DNA of 64,000 bases from Anagrus nilaparvatae (taxonomy: Eukaryota; Arthropoda; Insecta; Hymenoptera; Mymaridae), in the NCBI GenBank assembly GCA_022575985.1, contig JAKSXM010000147.1, forward strand, positions 18,076,001 to 18,140,000, in the 5' to 3' direction. This document shows, in pieces, positions 11,240 to 23,042 of the stretch (its first letter is position 1; the number at the start of each line of letters is the position of its first letter). The notes below the pieces were generated by a model. That model was given only the letters and a program-made list of their open reading frames with translations, did not search any database and had not been told where the DNA came from. Both the position numbers and the translations under genes were made by a program.

Positions 11240-12474
11240 ATTCGACTATGCGCTTCTTTTAAGGATAAACAAAAGTTTTTACATAAATTAAAAAACGATA
11301 TTTATTAATATATCAACACACAATGATAGAAAAAAATTATATTTTATACGTAAAATAAAGTGTTTATTGAAATAAAGTGCTTATTAAATTTATAAGCATT
11401 TATTTATTCATATCATTATTAATAAAAAAAAATAGTAATTATTTTTATGTTAAATCATTTAAATTTAAAATGAAAGAACTTTTATTATTAATAATAATAG
11501 TATTACTTATCTTTTAAATTATTTTTTTATAAGAAATCATAATTTTAAGCTTTATAAGGAATTTTAAATTTAATAAATCTATAAAATTACAGTGGCTTCG
11601 CTCAGTCTCACTAATGTTCGCGGTAATCTAGTTAATTTATTTTTAATTAACTTCTGTTAATTAACTTAAGCGTAAAATAAAGTTAGTTTTAGTGTATTAT
11701 AAAAAAAAGAAAGGAAAAATTTTAGTGTATTATATCTCTGGCTATATCTCTGTTTCTTGACTTTTATATTACAAAGAATTAATTCAATTGATGTTACCTA
11801 GGTACTCAACTTGGACCTGGCTTCTTGATGATTCAAACTCTTGTCAGTTCAAGCATTACTTCTCGCATAGCAGTACAAGGTTAATTTTTGAAATTTTTTC
11901 CTCTGGAATTTTCATCGCCTCAGCTATTTTGAATTGGTGGACTCCTTCAGGCCTTGACTTGTCAACGAGCGGTGTATTTACATATCAATCTTTTATTATA
12001 ATATATTCATATATTAATCCACTGTCAATTTTATCAAGAGCATTGTTTTTTGAATTACTAATTTTGGATGCTTAATTATTACTACTTTGTTCTTTTTAGT
12101 ATTTAACCTTTATATTTTATTAACTTTATATTTTTCTTGAATTGGTAGTTCAAATATTGCTCTTTTATGTCTTTCAAGCATAGCTAATATAAATTAATTT
12201 TTAAAATAGCATTTTGCTTCACAAAATTTAAAAAATTTTATTTTTAATGTTAACATTCTTGTATCGAAAGGATATTTGCAGTTTCTTTACAAATTTCTTG
12301 TTAATTTTTTAATAAACTTTTTACTTCTTTTGTATATGCTAACTTACTGGTAGATTAACATACTAATTATATTTAACGTTAGCTTTTCATGTAAAATTTG
12401 TAACCAAAAGCAAATACCCTTTCAATTTTATAATTACTCTTTGGAGTTAGTCCTGGGCCATAGCTTCCATCATC
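11240..12474. other. AT-rich spacer, no gene supported
   Basis: No family recognised. A 95-codon open frame at 11788-12075 has no recognisable motif. This would be the place for the 5' LTR of the BEL element that follows, but I could not find a sequence matching the presumed 3' LTR. Confidence 0.4.
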
Positions 12475-13257
12475 TTGCAACAAGTTAACTTGATACCTAG
12501 AATTAAGAATGCTTATACCAATTTTGAAAATGAGGGTGATAACATGTGCGTGTCATCTTGTAAAGTTAGGATGGAGACCTTAAGAAACAATTGGGTTAAA
12601 TTCGAATCCCAAGATGCCAAATTGTATAATCAGCCTGATTATCTTAAACTAGTAGAAGAACAACCTTATTTTAAGGATGCTCTTTTCGATAGTACTGAAT
12701 CTCAATACTTAAAAAATTTGTGCCTCTTTCAACTTTATCTAGATTCACACCCTCATACCTCCCTTAATTCTACAGCTATTGAAACTCATGCCTTAAACTT
12801 TAGAAATACTAGCAATGAAGATAATGAGAGACTACCTAGAATTAACTTACCTGAATTTTCCGGTGAATATAAAGATTGGGAGTCGTTTCGCGACGTATTC
12901 CAGTCGTCGGTAATTGACAAACACAATGTTCCTGACGTCACCAAATTGAGGCATCTTAGAACATGTCTCAAGGGTGACGCCAAGGACCTTGTCAAGTCAT
13001 ATCCGATAACCTCGGAAAATTTTACAGTCATTTGGAAAAAATTGCTCGATAAATATGAAAATAAAAAAAGGCTTGTTAATTCTCATATGTCCTCATTATT
13101 GTCTATAAAGTCAATGTCCAAATCTAGTTCTTCTGAATTAAAAAGAATATAAGTTAATTTAAATACTCCTTTATCTGCTCTTAAAACTTTAAAAAGACCA
13201 GTCGATAAATGAGATTATTGGCTTGTTTTTCACGCAGTTTCTCTGCTAGACAATGAC
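12475..13257 (+). pseudogene. BEL/Pao gag (DUF1759-type) with in-frame stops
   Basis: The frame carries 'LPRINLPEFSGEYKDWESFR' followed by 'DVTKLRHLRTCLKGDA' and 'LLDKYENKKRLVNSHMSSLL', the signature of the DUF1759 Gag region of Pao/BEL retrotransposons. It forms the particle protein. The same frame runs on beyond an in-frame TAA (13150-13152) and TGA (13210-13212) into the zinc-knuckle/protease part, so the original polyprotein is broken only by substitutions here. The start at 12475 is not a real initiator context; the true 5' end is unclear. Confidence 0.8.
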
Positions 13258-14361
13258 ATGAAAAAGCAATGGGAAAATTTCTTTAATAACTTGTCATTAA
13301 CTTCCCAAACAGTTGGTAATGAAGCATCGCTCGTAAAGTCTTCTGACCCTCCAACGTTTGCTCAATTAATTTCTTTTATAGAATCCCAAATCAGCATTCT
13401 AGAATCCTTGGAAGAAAATAGCTCTAAAATAAACTTAAATGAAAAATCAAATACCAATAATTTTAATTCTTTTAAAAACTCAAATGTTAATGCAAATCCT
13501 GCAAAAATATTTCATACTCAAGTTGAGCCTTCTAAGCAACAATGCCCTCTGTGTAAGGGTGAGCATTTAATTTTCACTCGTAATGAATATAAAAAAATGG
13601 CAGTTGAAAAAAGATATGATTGCGTAAAAAAGCTTAAAAATTGCACTAATTGCCTTGGCAATCAGTCTTTTTTTAGATGCCCTTCTAAAAAACGTTGTAA
13701 TGTATGCAAGGAAAAACATCATACAACCTTGCATAATGAAAAACTAGTTAAAGCTAAAACTAATGATTCTAGACCTGATTTGGGATCCTTAAATAAAAAC
13801 AAAAATTTAAATACCTCTGAAGCTGCGACAGCTTCATCAACTAACTTACGTAATCTGTCTGTTAACTTCTCTGAAAACCCCTGCGAAGTTCTGTTGTCCA
13901 CTGCAATCGTTAAAGTTGTTAACGAAGATGGTTTTGAATTCCTCGCAAGGGCACTCATTGATAATTGCTCTCAAGCATCCTTTATCAGCGAATCGTTATT
14001 CAGGAGATTAAAGTTAAACTTTATGCCTCTTAATATGCCAATATTAGGTATAGGTGGCGTTAAAAGTTATACTTGTAAAAAATTGGTTAAACTCCATATT
14101 AAACCTCACATTGTTTCGGACTCTTCAATTGAAGTTTTAGCCTTCGTTATTTCAAAGGTACCTTCGTACTCACCAACAGCCAGTAAAGGATGTAAAGAAT
14201 TAGATCATATTTCTGGCCTGTTATTAGCTGATCCGAATTTCGACAAGAGAGGTCAAATCGAAATTTTACTTAGTGCCTCTATCCACGCTTCTATTATTGA
14301 AGAGGGGATTAGAAGATGCGCTCTGAATGATCCAATAGCTATGAATACTAAATTAGGCTAG
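13258..14361 (+). pseudogene. BEL/Pao zinc knuckles and aspartic protease (DUF1758)
   Basis: Continues the gag frame. Cysteine/histidine clusters 'CPLCKGEH', 'NCTNCLG' and 'CNVCKEKHHTTLH' are the zinc-binding knuckles. 'ARALIDNCSQASFISESL' is the retropepsin-like active site region, with D-N-C-S at the position usually D-S/Q-G/C-S. The frame ends at TAG 14359-14361, immediately followed in frame by 'VISGN', which in the family continues the domain linking protease to RT, so this is an internal nonsense mutation. 367 codons remain open. Confidence 0.8.
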
Positions 14362-15112
14362 GTCATTTCAGGCAATGCAGGCATTGGGTCTGCTTCTAAC
14401 ATATCGCCAAATCTACTCTTTCCTTCGATTTAGAGCGTTTTTGGAGACAAGAGGAAATCTTCGATGAGCCCTCAAAATTGCTTAATCCGGATGAGCGAGA
14501 GTGCGAAGACCATTTTCTTAGAACTTATTCTAGAAACCCCGAAGATAGATATATGGTACGTTTGCCTTTTAAACGTGATCCTGAAAATATGAAATTCCCA
14601 GGCTCCTTTTCTATTGCTGAAAAGATGCTGTTGCGCATGGAAAAGCGTTTTCTCGCTGATAAGATTTAAAAAATTTGTACATTGAATTCATGAAGGATTA
14701 TGAGGCCACAGGTCATATGGGAAAAACAGGTCATATTGTTGATTTTATTTTATATTATTTTCTTCCCCATAATGGCATTCTAAAAAAAAATTCTTTAAAA
14801 CCTAAACTTCGAACAGTGTTCAATGGTTCAGCCAATGATTACCATGGTATATCATTAAATATTGCCCGACTTGGCTGAACTATTTATACACTGGATGAAG
14901 TACCAATATGTTTTTGTCAGTGATATCAAGCAGATGTATCGTCAAATCTTCATTCACCCAGAGGATCGTAAATATCAACAGATTCTATGGCGTGAAAATA
15001 GCAGTGATAAGATACAGGCTTATTCACTGAATACTGTTACTTATGGGGTTGTTAGTAGTCCTTATCATGTTATTAGAGTCACTAGGCAGTTAGCTATTGA
15101 TGGCTAGGTTTC
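14362..15112 (+). pseudogene. BEL/Pao reverse transcriptase, N-terminal half only
   Basis: Pieces in shifting frames: 'FDEPSKLLNPDERECEDHF' (14450 on), 'YFLPHNGIL' with 'KLRTVFNGSA' (14675-14878) and 'FVSDIKQMYRQIFIHPEDR' plus 'YGVVSSPYHVIRV' (14862-15107). These are RT fingers/palm motifs up to the SSP(Y/F) block. The sequence then jumps to a segment normally several hundred residues downstream, so the Y-x-D-D catalytic box is missing by deletion near 15105-15115. Confidence 0.75.
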
Positions 15113-15487
15113 GTGCCTGACGCTAAATATGAGATTTTTGGCTGCTGTGATGCTTCTCAGATGGCACATGCAGCATGCGTTTACTTAAAAACAACGTTTC
15201 AAAATAAAACTGAAATTTGTCTGCTACAGGCTAAATCCAAATTCTCTCCTATAAAGCCTATGCACTCAATCCCTAAAATAGAACTTTGTTTAGCATTACT
15301 ATTAGCAAGATTGACTGTCAAATTACTAAGAGCTTTGGATTTACCCTCTTCTGAAATTTTCCCTTTCCTGAAGCATTCTGGAGCAATCTCAGGACTCATG
15401 AAAACCCTGCAGACTGCGCTTCAAGAGGCATATCCCCAGAACAGCTACAAAATTTTTCTTTATGGTGGGAGGGAAATGACCGAATGA
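15113..15487 (+). pseudogene. BEL/Pao RNase H-like/A17 region
   Basis: 'YEIFGCCDASQMAHAACVYL' is the start of the RNase H-like domain of Pao elements (first catalytic Asp in CDAS), followed by 'PKIELCLALLLARL'. The usual D-S-x-x-x-L-x-W block that should follow is absent, suggesting another small deletion around 15360-15400. The open frame ends at 15487 and overlaps the next piece. Confidence 0.65.
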
Positions 15488-16370
15488 ATAAAAATTTTAA
15501 CTTTGCTTCAGATAAAAATTCTTTACAAAGCAGGTCAATAAATTTAGTTACTGTTCACGCGGTACACATTGAAAAAATCAAATTTGATAAAATTTGGGAC
15601 CTAGTGTCTAAATATTCAGACTTTCTTCGTTTATTTAGAGTAACTGCTTTAGTTTTTCGATTTCTGTCAAAGTTATTAATTAAAGTTAAGTCAAAAAACA
15701 TAAACAAATTTGAGAAAATCATATCAAAATTACCAATTTTTCAATTTTCTTGGTTCAATTTTTCTGAATCTAATAGTAATAAATTTGTTAATATTTTTGA
15801 GATTAAAAGAGCTAAACTCTTTTGGGTTTACACTACTCAGTCTGCTCACTTTAAAAATGAAATGAATACCTTAAAAAATGCTTTAAATCTAATAAAATCT
15901 TCAGACATCTTAAAATTAGATCCTTTTCTAGAAGATAATTTTTTAAGAGTAGGGGGTCGAATTCATAATTCCTTATTGTCTCATGAACAAAAACATCCCC
16001 TGATCATTCCAAAAAATTGTGCTCTTTCAAAATTACTAATTAGATACTATCATCAAAAAAACCTTGCATGGTAGTGTTACTCTTACGTCAGCTACCCTTA
16101 GACAGGAATTCTGGCTTATTAATGGAAGAAACTTAGTTAGAAGTTATATTTTTAAGTGTCTTGAATGTTTAAGATACAAGGCTAATCTTGTCAAACAAAA
16201 AATGGGTATTCTACCCCCCAGTAGAGTACAGCGACCTGATAAACCCTTTCTTAATACAGGTATAGATTATGCTGGTCCATACAAAATTTTAAGGTTTAGA
16301 GGTCGTTTTAGGGGATCATACCCTAACGTTTGAGGAATTCTACACCCTACTCAAACAGATTGAGGCCTGT
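15484..16370 (+). pseudogene. BEL/Pao integrase, zinc-binding domain and truncated core
   Basis: The frame 15484-16074 ends with 'FLRVGGRIHNSLLSHEQKHP', and 16064-16333 starts '...GSVTLTSATLRQEFWLINGR' with 'CLECLRYKA', together the H-H-C-C integrase zinc finger. The frame shifts by one near 16064-16074. 'DKPFLNTGIDYAGPY' marks the first catalytic Asp. Directly after it (16300-16335) the sequence jumps to 'FEEFYTLLKQIEACLNSRP', so the rest of the D-D-E core is deleted. Confidence 0.75.
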
Positions 16371-16803
16371 TTGAACTCCCGCCCATTGTTGCCTCTATCA
16401 GACATTCCAACTGATGGACAATTTTTATCACCGTCTATCTTGCTCTCTCAATTAAACTCCTTTATTGTGCCTGAGCCTAATTATTTAAGTACTAAGATTC
16501 CCCCCATGGACATGTACAAGCAAATTCAAAAACTTTTGCAGGAATGGTGGGAATCATGGTCGAGGAAGTATCTCCAGAGTCTTCAAGAAAGACAAAAATG
16601 GAGACAAAATAAAAGAAATTTACTGATCGATTACATAGTTTTGGTCTCGAACGAGACCTTACCCCCTTCAAAGTGGCCATTAGGCCGCGTAATTAAAATT
16701 TGCGAAGGTTGAGATGAATTGACAGGGGCTGTTGAAATCAAGACAGCTGGTTCAATTTTGAAGCGCCCAGTCCATAAATTGATTTTACTTGAAAAATTAG
16801 ATA
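16371..16803 (+). pseudogene. BEL/Pao integrase C-terminal domain (DUF5641-like)
   Basis: 'LNSRPLLPLSDIPTD' and 'RWRQNKRNLLIDYIVLVS'-type segment (16590-16660) leading to 'PPSKWPLGRVIKI' are the conserved C-terminal integrase region of Pao elements. The last visible piece is out to about 16803. TGA at 16710-16712 interrupts it. Confidence 0.7.
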
Positions 16804-17094
16804 ATGCTAATAATTCGTAAAATGCTTTTAAAAAAAATTATTAATTAATTTAATTAATTTTTTGTATTGGAAAATTAGGCGAGTAGTTCTGCTCAACATG
16901 TTTTGTAAATAAATGTTTTTTAATTTTTTTATTATTAATCTTTTAAATAAATTATTTGTATATATATGTTTTCAAAAAAATACAAAATAATATATTTTAT
17001 AATCTCTGTAAATAGCTTTGTTCTAATTAAATTTTCTAAACTTTTTATATAATCTTGCAATTTTTTATTAGGATAAAAAATTAAGCCGGGAGAA

Positions 17095-17274
17095 TGTTAC
17101 GATGTATCGATGTATATTTGTAAATAGTGTTAGTGTATACAAGTTGTAGAGGGGAGAAAGAAGAAGAAGACACGGCACGATGCTCAGTGCTTACTCGGCC
17201 TTCACGTTTAACGCATAATAAAAGCTTATTGTTAATATCTTTAAATTGTGTTCTTCATTTTATTTAATATCACA
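17095..17274 (+). mobile_element. Probable 3' LTR of the BEL/Pao element
   Basis: A purine-rich tract 'aagccgggagaa' (17083-17094) precedes TGTTACGATG, as expected for a polypurine tract and LTR start. An AATAAA signal lies near 17216, and a possible ...CACA end is at 17274. No matching copy was found upstream, so the 5' LTR is missing or too diverged; the LTR ends are inferred. Confidence 0.45.
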
Positions 17275-17386
17275 TTACCTTTTACAAGATATAAAAACCA
17301 GCTTATTCAACAGGCTGTGAAATATCACCGGTTACAGTGCGACATACATACATAAAATTTTAAAAACCGTTTTTTTGCTTCCTGAG

Positions 17387-18364
17387 GTCTCAAAACGTGC
17401 TTATATGCCAAAATATCGAAATTCAAAATTTCACCTATCAAAAAGGTTCCTCTATGAGGGACCAAAACTACAATACTTTTTTTTTTAGCGTAATACCTCA
17501 TTTAATTCCATTAAAGTACTAATATCTGAAAATATTGTAACCGGTGATATTTCACAACCAATATGGAATTAAGAACTAATTTTTTTTTCAAAAATTTTTT
17601 CATTTAAAAAATCTCAAACTACTTTTTTTTTTTTAATTTGGAGGTAATACCTCATTTATTTCCATGAAAGTACTCATATTTGAAAGTATGATTTTCACTT
17701 GATATCTCGAATCTGATAATTAAATTTTTGAAAATTTTTTTCCCAAAGTTTTCGTCACAAAAAAAATACAAAAAACACTAATTTTTTTTCTCTTTGGACG
17801 TAGTACCTAATTTATTTCTATGAGAGTACTATAGTACTAGCTATAGCTTTAGAAAGTTCGTTCATAGTAATTTTCTTGGATTTGATATCGAATTTTTTTT
17901 TCATTATTAAAAAAACTGCAATATTTTTTTTTTTTTGCTGTAATACTTCATTAAGTTCCATGAAAGTACTCATATTTGAAAATATGGTTTTTACTCGAAT
18001 CTGATAATTAATTTTTTGAAAATTTGTTCCAAAATTTTTGATCAATAAAAAAAACTTTTAAAAGTTAATAGAGATGTATTTATGATTGGATGCTTGTAAT
18101 CGGTGATATCTGTGTCATGTTGAAGTATTAAGCTCTTTGTTTGAGGAACCTTAGTGTCAGCTAGTTGGCAGGGTATTTTTATTAAAAGAATACTTACTTA
18201 AACTGATTGAAATATTTTCGAGCGATAAAAAAATTTTTTTGAATATTTATTATTCAATACTTATTATTTAATACTTACTTAATTTTTGGTTCCTCAATGA
18301 GGAACCATTGTGATGGGTCAAATTTTTATTTTTTATTTTTTTGCATATAAGCACGTTTTGGGAC
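17387..18364. mobile_element. TIR element with GTCTCAAAACGTGCTTATAT termini
   Basis: The ~75-bp left end (to 17464: 'caaaacgtgcttatatgcc', 'ggttcctctatgagggacc') is inverted at 18287-18364. The interior has three to four degenerate repeats of 'tacctcatttatttccatga' with 'agtactcatatttgaaa' (about 17500, 17645, 17810, 17950). A 20-base word 'tgtaaccggtgatatttcac' occurs at 17540 and inverted near 17318. Ends of the same family appear at 28572-28660 and 62800-62860. No coding capacity, no readable duplication. Confidence 0.65.
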
Positions 18365-20541
18365 GTTCTAATGTTCTAGACATTTTATATTAATTTTTAT
18401 TGTTATACGCGATCATTAAATTATGGATAAAACTTGAAATTGATTTCTAATTTTATAATGTAACGGTAGTTTTCTATTAAAAGATAATATTTTAAAATGA
18501 TTTTACTGGAATATTCAAAGTTAAACTTTACATTTATAAGGCTTTTCGCCAATGTGTTACCGTTGACCTATATTTTAAATTTAACTATTTAAATTCACAA
18601 TTTTATATAATATCACTTTCTCGCTCCCTTACCTGTTTAAATTTCTCTGCTTCCTTTTCTATAAAATAATATCAAAACAGGAAAAGGGGGGAGGTAATCG
18701 AAGTCAATAATAAAATTTATATAAAGTAAACGTAACAATTTAATTAATAAAAAATGAAAGATTATAAAAGAAATTTACAAACTTATAACTAATTGGCCAT
18801 TTTGAATTTATTAATAAAGTTCGGTTTGATAAACCGCGTGGCATAAAAACCATGTATTTGCAAGTAGCAACGAAAGACGTTCGAGCGACGGCATGACTAT
18901 ATTTACGGGCATTTGAAAATATTAAATAAAACCTTATAAAAATTAAAATGAAATGAACTCACCTCGCATATATATTTATGCCCGCGCTCGAACGTAAAAA
19001 TTATGTGCACATATAAATGATATCATTAATTATTAATAATAAAATCTCACCCACACGTTCACACTTATAAAATTCAGCACTTTTTAATTTAGGGACTAAT
19101 AGCTAGCTAGCTTATAAAATTATTTTAATAATTTATCACGATGATAATAATAATTTTGCTGGAAAGCGTGGTCTCTTACTGGCCTTGAAGTATTTTAACA
19201 ATTAAGATGCTTATTAGCAGTAATATGGCGGGCGATCACTTCACAGTATTTTAACTGATTTATATAACTATAAATATTAATTAAATAATCTAAGTAATCG
19301 TTCATACAAAAATAATAAATTTATTTTAATTACTGTTTATTTAACTTGAAATTAATTAACTAAGAAACTGTGTGCAGAGCACATAAAAAAACAAAATAAA
19401 AAATAACTCTGATTTCATGTGACCGACTTGGTCAAGCTTAGAAGCAAGAAGGAAGAAGAACCGGCGTCCCTTGGTCGCTGACACGCGGTTTTTTTTGCGC
19501 GCGCAGTCCTTCTACTTTCTATCCTCTTTTATCTTTTTCTAATTTGAAATTTTAGCATAACGTAAGTTTTTGGCCTGAAAACTTACGTTACAATAATGTT
19601 ATTAAACAATTCTCTGCATACCCTAAAATAATAAACAATAAAATGATTAAAAAATTGTTTATTTTATAATATCAATTCTCTTTAACAGTTCTACAGTGAA
19701 TAGCTAATTTTTTTTTCCATATCATCAGTTAATTCATTTTTTTTGATTCAGGAAAAATGCAAAGTACTATCAAATTAACTTTCTTTTATTCAATATTGTG
19801 GTAACACGAGTAAATGTTTTTTTAAATGCTTAACAAAAAGTATTAGTAAAGAAAGCTATCAAAATATTCGCAAAATAATAGTATATTTTTTCAATAATAT
19901 TTGGGCTAAATATGAACAAGAAATTCAATGATATTATTTAAAAATAATTAAAAATAATCGTAAAATGAGTGATAAGTTGATCCCCTGGGGGTCAAAAACT
20001 GGTAGTTTAGTAAAAATTTAAAACTTATGTAAATTCTTTGGTTTTTTTACAAGAAAACTAAAAAAATGTATGCAAATTTTCTTCTTACCCCGGTGAACCC
20101 TTAAAACACCCCTAGTGTCGGTTACCATACCCCCGTATAATGTGAAAATGATGTTTCTGGTAAAACACCGGCTGCAAGAGCAATGAGCTATAATTTTTTA
20201 AATTATGCCATTCGTTGAATTTACTTTAAATATCAGTTTATTGGTAGCATTTTAACCGTTAAAGGGTGTTACTTCTCTTTAAAAAAACTTTAGTCGATCC
20301 CAATCCGTCAATTTTATTTGGCAGTAATAAACTTAAAATGAAGTTTTCTAAAAAACGTAATTTTTAAAATAATACCATGGCTTTATATCAACTCTAAAAT
20401 TCTTTCAGTCCAATCGGTTTTTTTAAGATCCCAGACCCTTACCTGTCACTTAAGTCAGTTTTATTTAAGTACTACTCATATTATGATCACAATTTTTTTT
20501 TATTTGCCCTAAAAAATAAAGAACAATAAAATGTTTCTTAC
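18365..20541. other. Non-coding AT-rich stretch (possible intron of the minus-strand gene)
   Basis: No gene recognised. Noted: hairpin 'aacgtaagttttt...aaaacttacgtt' at 19559-19592, and a GC-richer patch at 19430-19540. If the exon at 20542-20679 belongs to a functional gene, this and everything to its left would be intron or beyond, since transcription runs leftward. Confidence 0.4.
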
Positions 20542-20679
20542 CGGGATTTGTTCTATAAGTTCATCCGCCGCCATTTTATATTTACTAGTAACAGAAATTC
20601 CATTTATTTCTAAAATTTCTTGACAACAATTGTCCACTTGGTCAGCTATTAAAACTCTTATTTGTCGTTCAGAACTCAT
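20542..20679 (-). CDS. Phgdh: First coding exon resembling D-3-phosphoglycerate dehydrogenase
   Basis: On the minus strand an ATG at 20679-20677 opens 46 codons ending exactly at a consensus donor (CCCG|GTAAG, exon end 20542, phase 0). The product starts MSSERQIRVLIADQVDNCCQ and continues with 'EILEINGISV' and 'ADELIEQIP'. This matches the N-terminal Rossmann-like lid of D-3-phosphoglycerate dehydrogenase (V-L-I-x-D-x-x-D-x-x-C-x-x-I-L, then E-E-L-I), the first enzyme of serine synthesis. The next exon should begin with a D/E-G-L-x-V-R-S type segment, which I did not find to the left. It may lie beyond a long intron, or this may be an orphan exon. Confidence 0.6.
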
Positions 20680-21142
20680 TCTGCAAAATTTTATAATATA
20701 TATTATTCTATTTTTAAAGATAATATAGCGGACTAATTTCGGGGAATAATGAAATTAAAGCATTACCAAAGATCTGGAAATAATTTTTATTTACTATTAA
20801 CCTGAGTTTGATATGCTCACAAGCATATCTTTATAATTTGTTTTAGTAAAATATCATCCAACTGTATTAGTATTGGATAATGAACTAATTTAATTATTTG
20901 GAGTTTTAAAAGGCGTAACAAAATTATTTTAAGTGCCACTTATTAATTAATTCAACTAATCTTATAATATATTAAACGTGCAGAGCCATTATAAATAATA
21001 AATAGTCAAATGATCCCTCTATTTTTTGAGATTCGTAATGTACAAAAACTGAAAAAAAAAATCATTGATACGATTAATTAATAATATTTGTCTCTACGAA
21101 CTGCTTCAACCTATAATATGCTTGTCTATCTTCATACAAAAT

Positions 21143-21397
21143 TTTGTGCCTTCAATTTGGATGTTACTTCATCGACATTGCGAGTGTACAGAAGAAGGCA
21201 CCAGAAACGTTGTTGCTGAGTGCCTTGGTAAGCTCACTCTAATCGACCCATCCAACTTGTTACCTAGACTTCAAGAGCTTTTAAAATCAAATTCTGCTTT
21301 AACTAGAACAACCACAGTAACAGCAATTAAATTTTGTATTTCTGATCAGCCTCAACCAATTGATCCAATGCTAAAGCAATGTTTGGGTCGATTCTTA
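21143..21397 (+). pseudogene. Cand1: Orphan fragment of CAND1 (cullin-associated NEDD8-dissociated protein)
   Basis: Eighty-five codons from 'FVPSIW' to 'KQCLGRFL' include EEGTRNVVAECLGKLTLIDP and 'TAIKFCISDQPQPIDP', strongly conserved HEAT-repeat sequence of CAND1, the exchange factor of SCF ubiquitin ligases. CAND1 is ~1,240 residues, so this is about 7% of the gene. Neither end has a splice signal: downstream the frame turns to unrelated residues and stops at 21434-21436, and upstream similarity ends at 'NFVPSIW'. It sits 460 bp upstream of, and divergent to, the exon at 20542-20679. A recently copied gene fragment is likely. Confidence 0.7.
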
Positions 21398-21779
21398 GTG
21401 TCCGCACAGATGCCGACCTGCTCGCATCTTAAATAAATAGCCAGTTATATCATTAATTGTGTATTTTATTATAATGGCTCCTAATTAAGTATAATATCCA
21501 ACATCCTTATTAATCATTTGTCTGTCTTCATCTTATTTTAATATTTTAGTGTTTAGTATCTTTCAGATAACCGCCTGTTAGTAATTAAATTAATTCCATG
21601 GTTTTGACATCAAAATTCTACATATTTTTCGTGAAATTAAAAAAATCATTTTCGGGGGTAACTTTCAAGGGTGGATTTACCCCTTAGAAACGTTTATTGG
21701 CCGATAAAAAAACACTTATCGCTTATTTTTGGATACTCTATAACATATTTTAGTTTCATCGGAATCGGAGGTGGACAAC

Positions 21780-21959
21780 TGTTGTAAGTCCCTAAATCGA
21801 AATTATTTTATAAAATAAAAAAAATTATTCTTAAAAAGAATTATTTTTATTAAGAAATATATGATATTTGAAGACCCCCACCCTTATGAATAAAACTTAT
21901 TTGACTCTTCTTGATTTTTGGATTCCCAAAGTTCCCCATTCTACAAACATGTTTCATGT
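21780..21959. mobile_element. Fragment of the TA-targeting element family (ACATG end)
   Basis: Has 'taagtccctaaatcgaaatt', 'gacccccaccctt' and ends ACATGTTTCATGT followed by TA, as in the copies at 7314 and 36731. The opposite ACCGGT end is not present. Confidence 0.5.
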
Positions 21960-22305
21960 TAAAAACATTTCCGACTACCCTCCGCCACAGTGTAGTAAAA
22001 GAAAAGTGGTCAAAAATCGGCTTCAACGCAATTTCTTATGAAAAAAAATTCTGCTGGATGGAAAATGACCGTTTTTGTGTATACTGAATGATAGGCACCT
22101 AAGATCAAAAACAATTTTTTTTTTTTAATTTTTTTAGCTGCTGAATGAAAAAAAAAAATCTGTTTTTTACCATAAAAAAGTAAAACATTTATTATAGTTT
22201 TAAAATAAAAAAAAATTTTTTTAGGTACAGCTCTGTATTAAAATATGTACATAAATGATAAACAAACCTAAAAAAAGTGTATTAGTATAATTATACATGT
22301 TTGTA

Positions 22306-23042
22306 CACTGATATACTTGACGTTGATCTGCGCGCCCGTGCCAGGTGTCAGATGCCTAAACTAAAAGAAGTTAGACTCCCGTATTTCAAGCATTAAACTC
22401 CCCAAAAAAAGCAATGTGACACACTCATACGCGAGGTGCCATATACCGCTACATGTATTTTTATAAACAACAAACTCGTCAATAATTTTTTCGTTATTTT
22501 TTTATTTCTTTTGAACTTATAAGCAGTAATAATTTATTTAAAATAAGGAAATAACTTCGGTATTGCATATAACCTAAAATTTAGATTTTTCCTTATTTAT
22601 GATAGTCATATTATTATATTTAAATAAATAATTATAAATGTTTCGTTTTAGAAATATTCTATTTTTAATTATTTTTTTAATAACTATATTAAAGGTTATA
22701 CAGTAAAAATTAATTAATATTATCTTCAAATCTTAACTATACTTTTATAAACTGCGTTTTTTTTTATTATTTTCATTCAGGTAATGGAATAAATAGAGCG
22801 AATTTTTTTAGCATTTCTGTAGAAACTATGACAAATATAATTAAAAATCTTAGTACCATTAATAAATTTGTTAGCTCATCTTTTTTTTATAATGCGCGCG
22901 ACATATATCATTCATTAAAAATATCAATTTTACTCCTTGAAATCGAGTGTTAGACTTCCTGAAACGGAGAGTCTAACTGATTTTAGTTCGTTAGTTTGAC
23001 GTATTGTAATTGGCACTCAGATCTACGTCAAGTTTCCCAGTG
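22306..23042. mobile_element. TA-flanked MITE with CACTG termini (mariner-like)
   Basis: Left end CACTGATATACTTGACGTTG and right end inverse of CACTGGGAAACTTGACGTAG, flanked by TA (22304-22305, 23043-23044). Imperfect inverted similarity extends about 100 bp inward, including a 'gttagactc' word on both sides. 737 bp, no transposase frame. Assignment to Tc1/mariner rests on TA and terminal form. Confidence 0.75.

Noticed and set aside
11788..12075. 95-codon open frame before the BEL element
   Set aside because: No recognisable family, no initiation context, and unusual composition; treated as chance.
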